Origin: CAYNRE01 sp964399535
GTDB taxonomy: Bacteria > Planctomycetota > Planctomycetia > Pirellulales > CAYNRE01
Assembly: GCA_964399535.1 (NCBI GenBank)
Contig: CAYNRE010000005.1
Location: forward strand, 124,001-188,000
Direction: 5' to 3'
DNA: 64,000 nucleotides
Shown here: positions 54,928 through 64,000 of the stretch, one piece after another
How the letters are laid out: the number at the start of each line of letters is the position of its first letter
How positions within the stretch are numbered: position 1 is the first letter of the stretch
Notes under the pieces: model-generated
The model's database searches: none
Told to the model about the DNA's origin: nothing
Seen by the model: only the letters and a program-made list of their open reading frames with translations
Translations under genes and position numbers: made by a program

Positions 54928-55115
54928 GCCGGCGACCGGTTCCCCGCCCGAGCGGACTCGCTCCGCACAACACGCCTGCATCCCCACCACCCCCCCATTA
55001 GGATTAGGTGACACCCGAGCTGCCGTTTTCCCCTCGGCGGTTGCGTTCTGATCGCGCCAAACTGCGCGTTTGGCCCCGCAAAGCCGGCCGATTCTTGGGA
55101 CTGGGTAACCGATGC

Positions 55116-55144
55116 TTGACGACAAAGGGCTGGCTCATTAAGCT
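55116..55144 (+). promoter_or_regulatory. candidate promoter of the ferredoxin gene
   Basis: TTGACG at 55116-55121 and TAAGCT at 55139-55144 are separated by 17 nt. The Fur-box-like palindrome starts 13 bp downstream, so repressor bound there would cover the transcription start. Confidence 0.45.
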
Positions 55145-55157
55145 AACCCCATCGGCC

Positions 55158-55176
55158 GATATTGAGACTCAGTATC
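55158..55176 (+). promoter_or_regulatory. Fur box upstream of the BFD-type ferredoxin gene
   Basis: A 19-bp imperfect palindrome, GATATTGAGACTCAGTATC, matches the E. coli Fur consensus at 15 of 19 positions; its two 9-bp arms differ at one position. It lies 44 bp upstream of the ATG at 55221 and next to a candidate promoter. Confidence 0.72.
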
Positions 55177-55220
55177 GTCACCAGACGGACTTGGGGGGGA
55201 CGGCCCCCAAACACGGATCG

Positions 55221-55421
55221 ATGAGCCCGCGACTCCAAACCCAATCGCGCTTTCTCTGCCATTGTCTCGGCGTCACCGAAGACGAGGTGCGCGATGCCCA
55301 CGTCGAGTGCCCGTTTCGCGACCTGGACGAGGTTCGCCGCCGCACCGGTGCTGGCGACGGATGCACGGCCTGCCGCTCGCGGGTCGAGCGGTTTCTGAAA
55401 TCGGGCCAGAGCGCGTCGTAG
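55221..55421 (+). CDS. bfd: bacterioferritin-associated ferredoxin (BFD-like)
   Basis: A 66-residue protein with the BFD-type [2Fe-2S] ligand set: C13-x-C15 and C48-x2-C51 (CHCLGVTEDEVR and GCTACRSRVERF). Bfd delivers electrons to bacterioferritin to release stored iron when iron is scarce. A Fur box sits just upstream, as expected for the gene's known regulation in other bacteria. No bacterioferritin gene is in the window. The ATG at 55221 is the last start that leaves the whole domain intact; the frame is open further upstream but that part overlaps the Fur box. Confidence 0.85.
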   Translation: MSPRLQTQSRFLCHCLGVTEDEVRDAHVECPFRDLDEVRRRTGAGDGCTACRSRVERFLKSGQSAS

Positions 55422-55469
55422 CTTGGCCTGGCGGCCGAACCTTAGCCCTGGCCATTGCGCGGCGCTGAA

Positions 55470-57734
55470 CTACTCGGCCTTGCTCGCCGTGGCGGCCTTG
55501 GCCTCGACCGCGGCGGCCTTCTCGGTTTCGCCCGACTTGAGCAATGCTTCGGCGGCTTTGGTCCAGGCCGCCCGGGCATCGTCGACGCGCCCGGCCGCGG
55601 CGTAGGCGTCTCCCAGGTGGTCGTAGATCACGCCATCGACCGGCTCGTCTCCCTGGGCCGCCTGCTCCAACTCGCGGACCGCGTCCTCGTACTTCCCCTG
55701 CCGAAAATACAACCAGCCCAGGCTGTCGCGGTAGGCGCGGTTGTCGGGCTGGGCGGCGACGGCCAGCTCGATCATTCGTTGGGCACGATCAAGGTTCTTG
55801 TTCTGGTCGACCCAGAGGTATCCCAGGTCGTTCGAGGCCGAGACGTCGTCGGGATACTCGTCCAGGATCTCTTCCAGATACTCTTCGGCGCTGGTCATAT
55901 CGCCCGTCAAGACGCAAAGGTTCGACAGGGCCGAGCGGGCATCCCGCAAGGTCTCGCGCACCACGGGCGAGTTATGCACGTTGTCGAATCGGCGGATCAA
56001 ATCCTCGTAGGCCGCACGGGCCTCGGCGTAGCGTTTGGCGTGGTAGCGTACCCAAGCCGGCCGGGGATACAGGCGATAGATTTTGTCCCCCATTTCCTCG
56101 ACCCGGGCTTCGGCCACTTCAATCGCTGCCGCGGCCGATTCGAGGGCCTCGTCCGTTCGGCCGGTCATTTCCAGGGCCCCGGAAAGGTGAAAGCGGAAAT
56201 CGGGGGTATCCTCGGGCACCGCCTTGCTATCGAGCGCTTGTTGAAACACCGTGGCCGCTTCGGCGTAAGCGTCTTGTTCCAACAGGCCGAATCCCCACCG
56301 CAGGTAGGCCAGCGGGGCATCCTCGGGCGTACCCAACCGCAGGGCCGCGCCGAAGAATTCGGCTGCCACGTCGGTCTGTTTGGCCTGGAGCGCCAGCAGG
56401 CCCAGGCCCAGCGCCTGATCGAAATCGAGCTGTTTCTGGGCCCCCTGGGGCAGGCGGGCCCGAGCCGCGTTCCAGACGGCGGCCAGGGCGTCGGTGTTCG
56501 CGCACAGGGGTTCCAGCCCCTGACTCAGCTGCTCCAGGTCGCCCCGCTCGCGAACCGAAATACCCAACAGGTCGATCAGGTCGTTCCAGTCCTGCTTTTC
56601 CCGGTCGATTTCAATCAAGGCGACCAGGGCCTCGCGGGCCGCCAACTTGGGCAGCAACTGTCGATACAGAGCCTCGGCCGAGTCCGTTTCGCCGACCGCG
56701 CGGTATTGGCCCGCAAGCGAGTAACCCAGGGCCAAATTCTCGGGCTGTTTTTCGGCCAACGATTTCAGCTTGGGCAGCGATTCTTCCGCGCGGCCGGCAT
56801 CGGTCAAGAGCTTGGCCAAGAACTCGTAGGGCCCGGTGCCACCGCTTGTTTCTCCGGAATCGAAGTAGGCTTCGAGCGCGGCGAGCGCTTCCGCGGTTTG
56901 CTGGCGCGCGGCGAGCACCTGAGCCCGGCGATAGGCCAACAGGCCTGCTTCCGCCCCGGCTTTTTCCGCGGCCTGAAACGCCGCGTCGGCTTCGTCCAAG
57001 CGGCCGGCCTCGAGGTAAACCTGGCCGACGCGGCTCCAGAACTCGTCGGCCCGGTCGCCGCGCAGCTCCCGTTTTTCCTCCTCGTTCAGGCTCCAACCAG
57101 CGCGCCCCTGGAGGGCCGCGGTCAGCACGTCGAGCGAATTGGCCGCGCCTTGAAAATCGTCTCCCGCCACGTACAACTCGGCCAGGTCGCGCGCCAGAAC
57201 CGCGCGCTGCAGGGTTTTGGAATCGGCGCCGATCAGAACCACGGCCCGTTCGGCCAACTGGCGGGCATCGGCGAATTCGCCCCGCACGGCCAGGTGGTCG
57301 CTCAGCCGCTGGACCAGTTCGGGGTCGGCCTCGGGGTCAAGCGCCACCGATTTGAGCGCGTAGCGCACGGCCTCTTCGGTGCGCCCCAGGCTGAAGGCCA
57401 GTTGCACAATTTCGCGCACCACCGACAGCGCCGACGGGTCGAGACGGAACGCCCGCTGATACCGCCGCAGGGCTCCGGAAAGATCTCCCTGCTGTTCCAG
57501 CATGCGGCCGGCGGCGAAATACGATACCGCGGCAATGCGATCTTCTTCGCTCGAGGTGCGATTGGCCTTGGGCACCAGCGGTTCGATCGGCTCGTCGAGT
57601 TCCAAAACACCATCGGTGGTGCTTTGCGAGGCCGCCGGCGGCTTGATCAGCGGCGCCGCGCTGGCCGCGGCCGCGCATGCGCAAAGCAACCCGGCGAACC
57701 CAACCCAGCGGTACCCGCGGCACTCGACGGCCAT
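55470..57734 (-). CDS. exported TPR protein
   Basis: A 754-residue protein with a signal peptide (1-28) and about 16 TPR-like repeats from residue 60 on, for example SYFAAGRMLEQQGDLSGALRRYQRAFRLDP and LGWLYFRQGKYEDAVRELEQAAQG. There is no other domain and the end is Lys/Glu-rich. ATG at 57734 after AAAGGGA. The gene converges with bfd. Such proteins often scaffold outer-membrane or export complexes; no partner gene is evident here. Confidence 0.85.
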   Translation of the reverse strand: MAVECRGYRWVGFAGLLCACAAAASAAPLIKPPAASQSTTDGVLELDEPIEPLVPKANRTSSEEDRIAAVSYFAAGRMLEQQGDLSGALRRYQRAFRLDPSALSVVREIVQLAFSLGRTEEAVRYALKSVALDPEADPELVQRLSDHLAVRGEFADARQLAERAVVLIGADSKTLQRAVLARDLAELYVAGDDFQGAANSLDVLTAALQGRAGWSLNEEEKRELRGDRADEFWSRVGQVYLEAGRLDEADAAFQAAEKAGAEAGLLAYRRAQVLAARQQTAEALAALEAYFDSGETSGGTGPYEFLAKLLTDAGRAEESLPKLKSLAEKQPENLALGYSLAGQYRAVGETDSAEALYRQLLPKLAAREALVALIEIDREKQDWNDLIDLLGISVRERGDLEQLSQGLEPLCANTDALAAVWNAARARLPQGAQKQLDFDQALGLGLLALQAKQTDVAAEFFGAALRLGTPEDAPLAYLRWGFGLLEQDAYAEAATVFQQALDSKAVPEDTPDFRFHLSGALEMTGRTDEALESAAAAIEVAEARVEEMGDKIYRLYPRPAWVRYHAKRYAEARAAYEDLIRRFDNVHNSPVVRETLRDARSALSNLCVLTGDMTSAEEYLEEILDEYPDDVSASNDLGYLWVDQNKNLDRAQRMIELAVAAQPDNRAYRDSLGWLYFRQGKYEDAVRELEQAAQGDEPVDGVIYDHLGDAYAAAGRVDDARAAWTKAAEALLKSGETEKAAAVEAKAATASKAE

Positions 57735-58021
57735 GCGAAAATCCCTTTCCACCAGCGGTGTGCGATCGACCTAGGGCGGCCACACCGCGCCCCGCCGCAG
57801 ATGTTCCGGCGGCACCCGGTGTCGTGGAGCGGCCTGCGAAGCGAGCGCCCGCCTTGACGCTTTTCGCTGCTCAGGTCCAAACTCGGTTCGATTCGGCGGG
57901 CCCCACGGTTGCCCGCCCAGATTCTATCGCCCGCGGCTTCGGCCGCCTACGGACACTCAGCGGCCATCGCTCGCGGCCCCCGCGCTGGCAAGGGTTTGCC
58001 GACGTGGTCAGAACGCCCCTG

Positions 58022-59113
58022 CTAGCGAGGCTTGCGCTTGGCGAGCGTGGCCGAGGGGCTTTTTCGCTTGGCAGCCTCGGGGGGTTTCGCCGCGGGCTTG
58101 GCCGGAGCCTCCTTGCTCTTGGCGGCCTCCTTGGGCTTGGCGTGTTCTTTTTCCTTCGCCTTGGCGGGCGATTCCTTGGCCTTTCCCACCGGCTTTGCTT
58201 CGGCCCCCCGGGCGGGCGCCGCCTCTTTCTTCTTGGCCGAGGGTTTCACGGGCGATTCGGCCGGTTTTTTCGCCGACGCCGCGCCTGGCGCGGGCTTGCC
58301 CGATTCGGTCTTCTTGACTGCCAGCTTGGCGGCCTCGCGTTTTCGCGCGGCTTCCAGCTTACGAATCCGCTCGGCCTTGGCTTCGGCCGCCTTGACGGCC
58401 GCTTCGGCCTCGGCCGCTTCCTTCTGCTTCTTGGTCAGCCGCTTGGGCAAGCGATCCTTGCATTCGGGATTCACTTCCAGCAGCAGCTTGTGCAACTCGG
58501 GGCCGTAGGGGTTGGCCACGAAATCGGCGCCCAACTGGTGAACCAGGCTGCCGAACTCCACCCCGCGGCTCTTGGGCACCGCCCGTTCGAGACCTGGAAT
58601 CTGGTTCTTGGACCGTTCAGCGGGAGTGATCAATCCAAGCACCAGCGCCGCATCGAGCACGCCGCCGCTGAGCGGAATGGCGTGCCCTCCCAGCACCGTC
58701 TGCACGGCATAGGCCACGATAAACGAATCGGTCCCCTGGAATTTCTCCAGGCGCTTCACCGCCGCCCCCAGGTTCTGCTTCTTCAGCGACTCGAGCTCGA
58801 ACGAATACGTATCTTCAAACACTCCTTGCAGCACCCGCTTCAATCGGGTAGCGGCCGCCGCCGGGTCGGGCAGCATCGAGAGCACTTCGGCCAGCTCCTT
58901 GACCGTACTGACGCGAACTTCGTTCCAATCGAAGAACGTGGCCTGCAGGGCCCGCAGCGATTCTTCCGCCGGGCCGTAATGAGTGTCTTCCAGCACACAG
59001 GCAAAGAGCAGGTTCTCCAGCACGGGGCGTGCCGGCGGCTCGACGGGCTTGTAATGCTTCTTGAGGGTCTTCTGCAGCTTGGTCAACAGGGCGTTGCGAC
59101 TAGGTGTGGCCAT
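58022..59113 (-). CDS. degenerate HhH-GPD domain with histone-H1-like tail
   Basis: A 363-residue protein. Residues about 27-215 resemble the endonuclease III (HhH-GPD) fold, including LKRVLQGVFEDTYSFELESL and LEKFQGTDSFIVAYAVQTVLGGHAIPLSGGVLDAALVLGLI. Where active enzymes have the GVGRKTA hairpin and the VDTH catalytic Asp, this protein reads FQGTDSF and PLSGG, and the Fe-S cysteines are absent. Residues about 225-363 are a Lys/Ala/Pro tail of the bacterial histone-H1-like kind, ending SATLAKRKPR. A non-catalytic DNA-binding role is the simplest reading. Located just downstream of rbfA, 329 bp away. Confidence 0.75.
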   Translation of the reverse strand: MATPSRNALLTKLQKTLKKHYKPVEPPARPVLENLLFACVLEDTHYGPAEESLRALQATFFDWNEVRVSTVKELAEVLSMLPDPAAAATRLKRVLQGVFEDTYSFELESLKKQNLGAAVKRLEKFQGTDSFIVAYAVQTVLGGHAIPLSGGVLDAALVLGLITPAERSKNQIPGLERAVPKSRGVEFGSLVHQLGADFVANPYGPELHKLLLEVNPECKDRLPKRLTKKQKEAAEAEAAVKAAEAKAERIRKLEAARKREAAKLAVKKTESGKPAPGAASAKKPAESPVKPSAKKKEAAPARGAEAKPVGKAKESPAKAKEKEHAKPKEAAKSKEAPAKPAAKPPEAAKRKSPSATLAKRKPR

Positions 59114-59442
59114 ACTCGGTGTGCAGTTCGTTTTTCTGGGGGGCCCGCGGCGGGGGGCTGGACGGTGGCCAGGGGGCTGCTCGCCTCCCGGGCACGGCCG
59201 CGTTCCGCTCGGGTAACTCAGGGGAGAAAGGAAGGTTGTCGATCGTGTTTGCCGCGCCTCAGGCGGCGGCCCTGATATGCTCCTGAACAGTCCATTCCAA
59301 TGAGCCGTCGTGGCTTTTTTTCAACCCGCGCCAATCTCGCAGCGGAGCTACTCGCGAAAGCGCAGAACAACGACTTACATCGCCATTCTCGCGATCGCGT
59401 CTCCCTGCGATCACGCAGCCTGTCGAATCCTTCGACCGGCCG
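59114..59442. other. intergenic region between rbfA and the H1-like gene
   Basis: This 329-bp region follows rbfA and should hold the promoter of the H1-like gene. It includes a less GC-rich part near 59310-59390. No gene or T-tailed hairpin is clear. Confidence 0.4.
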
Positions 59443-59931
59443 CTAGACAGGTTCCTCGTGCGACGGCGGGCTGGCTTGCCCCTGCTGGGCCGACGCGCCC
59501 AGCCTCGGAGCATCGTCCGCCGCCTCGTCGCTCAGTTCGTCGCCCTCATGCTCGCCCGACTCCTCATGCTCGCCCGCTGCCTCGGCCTCGGGCGGAAGCA
59601 CGTCGCGCAGGATCTTGGCGATGGCAATCGACTGCTTCACCCCCTGGTCGAGCACAAACTCGATCCGCGGTGTGTAGCGGGTATCGATGCGATCCTTGAT
59701 CCGGCTTTGCAAGAACCCGGCGGCACTCTCCAGCCCGCGGAGGGTCAGTCGCTCGTGGGTTTCGTCGCCGCGGATGGAAACGTAAACCTTGGCGGTTCGC
59801 ATGTCGGCGGTCATTTCCACGCGGGTAACCGTCACGTCGCGCACGCGCGGATCCTTCAGTTCCGTCAGGATCGCCATGCTCACGACTTCCCGGACGGCTT
59901 CGGCCGCTTTCAAGACCCGGCGAGATGACAT
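59443..59931 (-). CDS. rbfA: ribosome-binding factor A
   Basis: A 162-residue RbfA, a 30S maturation factor that binds near 16S rRNA helix 1. The N-terminus [22 protein letters not shown], the central [16 protein letters not shown] and [27 protein letters not shown] match the family. Residues 115-162 are an acidic Glu/Asp tail not found in short homologs. It follows infB, 116 bp apart, the conserved nusA-infB-rbfA order. Confidence 0.94.
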   Translation of the reverse strand: MSSRRVLKAAEAVREVVSMAILTELKDPRVRDVTVTRVEMTADMRTAKVYVSIRGDETHERLTLRGLESAAGFLQSRIKDRIDTRYTPRIEFVLDQGVKQSIAIAKILRDVLPPEAEAAGEHEESGEHEGDELSDEAADDAPRLGASAQQGQASPPSHEEPV

Positions 59932-60047
59932 AACGTGTTACCGTTCCTCAAACTGCGGCGAAGTCCCGCCCCCTTGGCTACCCACGACCACCGCCGACCC
60001 CAGGGGCGAACGCTGCTTTTCAGCCCATTCCCCGCGGCCCAGGTGGG

Positions 60048-62759
<2,712 letters not shown>

Positions 62760-63011
62760 GTGCGTTCTCTCCCGCGGCTCCGCTGCCCCACATCGTTCGG
62801 GGGCAGGCCGGCCGCCATAACTCGGTCACTAGTTCTCGCTACGAATGCATACACACGTCTCCGCCATGGGGTACGTTGGCTCCGGGCAGCGGTTGGGGGG
62901 GAAGGCCCCCCGTTTCCGCACGGCCGGCGCGGACCAAGCCGCTTCCGCTCCCCCCGCGCGCCCGCGGCGGCACCCTGGCCCCGCGACGAGCGGCTCCGCG
63001 GCGCACCGCGT

Positions 63012-64000
63012 TTAGGTCGCCTCCTCGCCCGACGATGCATCGGGAGCTGGCTCTGCCTCGGCCAATTCTCCCGCGGCAATCGTCTCGTCGGCAGCCGGCT
63101 CCTCGGTCTCCGCGATCTCGGTCTCGGGCTGGTCGGTCGCGGCGGCGGCTTCATCGGGCCCGCGCTCGGCGGCGGCCGCGGCAGCTTCGGCCTCGTCGGC
63201 GGCTTCGGCTGCGGCCGTCGCCTCGGCAATCCGCTGCTGCTCGCGCTGCCGACGCCGCTCAACCGCGGCCGCGGCTTCGGCTTCGGCCGCCTTGGACTCG
63301 GCCACCTCGACGATCGACTGGACCTGTTCCTCGCTCAACCCGCCCATCTCCATCAGGGCGTCGGGCTCGATAATCGACAAATCATCGTAGGACAAGAAGC
63401 CCTCGCCGACTAGCTTTTCGCTGAGCCCCTCGTCGACCCCCTCGATCGAGCTGAAGCCCGCCACGGCCCGCTCGATCTGATCGTCGAGCTCTTCGCGGGT
63501 CATAATCTCAATATCCCAACCGGCCAGCTTGCTGGCCAGCCGTACATTCTGGCCCCGGCGGCCGATGGCCAGCGAGAGTTGGTCTTCGCGCACCAACACG
63601 ATGGCCCGGCCCAGCATCTGGCACAGAATCACCTCTTCCACCTCGGCCGGCTGCAAGGCGTTGGGAATCAGCACCTGCATGTCGTCGCTCCAGCGGACGA
63701 TGTCGATTCGCTCGCCCGCCAGTTCGTCGACAATATTCTTGATTCGATTGCCGCGCACCCCGACGCAGGCGCCCACGCAATCGACGCGAGGGTCCATGCT
63801 GGCCACGGCCACCTTGGTGCGGTAACCGGCCTCGCGGGCCATGGCCCGAATTTCGATCACCCCATCGGCGATTTCCGGAATCTCTTGCTCGAACAATCGC
63901 CGCACCAGGTCGGGCCGCACGCGGCTGAGCACGATGCGCACCCGGGTGCCTTGTTTACGCACCTCGTAAATCGTCGCTCGAACCCGCTCGTTGGGGTGGT
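63012..64000 (-). CDS. nusA: transcription termination/antitermination factor NusA (C-terminal part, cut by window edge)
   Basis: The C-terminal part of NusA; the N-terminus lies beyond the window. Visible are the end of the S1 domain region, KH1 (with [24 protein letters not shown]) and KH2 ([22 protein letters not shown]), then a helix-hairpin-helix-like segment ([24 protein letters not shown]) and a long acidic Ala/Glu tail. infB starts 252 bp downstream on the same strand. The rnpM/ylxR gene often found between nusA and infB is not present. Confidence 0.95.
   Translation of the reverse strand, partial: HPNERVRATIYEVRKQGTRVRIVLSRVRPDLVRRLFEQEIPEIADGVIEIRAMAREAGYRTKVAVASMDPRVDCVGACVGVRGNRIKNIVDELAGERIDIVRWSDDMQVLIPNALQPAEVEEVILCQMLGRAIVLVREDQLSLAIGRRGQNVRLASKLAGWDIEIMTREELDDQIERAVAGFSSIEGVDEGLSEKLVGEGFLSYDDLSIIEPDALMEMGGLSEEQVQSIVEVAESKAAEAEAAAAVERRRQREQQRIAEATAAAEAADEAEAAAAAAERGPDEAAAATDQPETEIAETEEPAADETIAAGELAEAEPAPDASSGEEAT

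Noticed and set aside
55455..57857. Long plus-strand frame antisense to the exported TPR gene
   Set aside because: The minus-strand TPR protein has a signal peptide, a ribosome-binding site and consistent repeats; the plus-strand product has repetitive low-complexity sequence typical of an antisense frame.

Overview
The window is GC-rich bacterial chromosome, most likely from a planctomycete of the Pirellulales type. This is inferred from the gene families: a DUF1501 twin-arginine protein, a PEP-CTERM protein, a DUF2089 regulator, ExbB/ExbD next to prenyltransferase-repeat proteins, large exported TPR proteins and many exported proteins seen mainly in that phylum. There are 50 confident protein genes (two cut by the window edges), one weak small-gene candidate and two tRNA genes. 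I see no insertion sequence, prophage, CRISPR array, rRNA gene or origin, so this is ordinary chromosomal backbone.

Layout. 1-6300 (minus): the start of an alpha-2-macroglobulin-like protein, PolX, a TGS-domain GTPase and polyphosphate kinase. 6655-16981: a haloalkane-dehalogenase-like hydrolase, DUF1501, tandem-GNAT, Rieske, LpxL-like acyltransferase and cytochrome P460 genes, a DUF2089/TPR pair, biotin synthase, an Rrf2 regulator and a DinB protein. 17072-20662 (minus): a complete ribose-type ABC importer (binding protein, double ATPase, permease). 20947-25143 (plus): a GT39-like membrane protein, an amidohydrolase-fold protein and a PLP decarboxylase. 25163-31884: HAMP-like and DUF2314 proteins, a serine hydrolase, a penicillin acylase and a PEP-CTERM protein with two aspartic-protease-like lobes.

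32359-42725 is the most unusual part. Two paralogous proteins have a TonB-like SxxxH membrane segment, a linker (long and Pro-rich in one) and a C-terminal prenyltransferase/squalene-cyclase-repeat toroid. The longer one is the last gene of a run encoding a 1041-residue exported TPR protein, an ExbB/TolQ channel and an ExbD/TolR protein. This looks like a proton-motive-force transducer in which the toroid replaces the usual TonB C-terminal domain. Between the paralogs lie tRNA-fMet and tRNA-Val, each with its own promoter and terminator, and two TatA/E-like genes.

43156-51202 (minus): small exported proteins, then a xanthine-dehydrogenase-family operon (FAD, 2Fe-2S and molybdenum subunits) ending in a MoaD/ThiS-like gene. 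51718-55421 (plus): a zinc-ribbon membrane peptide, a large polytopic membrane protein, a sulfotransferase-like protein and a bacterioferritin-associated ferredoxin with a near-consensus Fur box. 55470-64000 (minus): an exported TPR protein, a degenerate HhH-GPD protein with a histone-H1-like tail, and the conserved nusA-infB-rbfA block.

Several starts are GTG or TTG and were chosen from Shine-Dalgarno spacing. Functions are read from motifs I can see; no database search was run.
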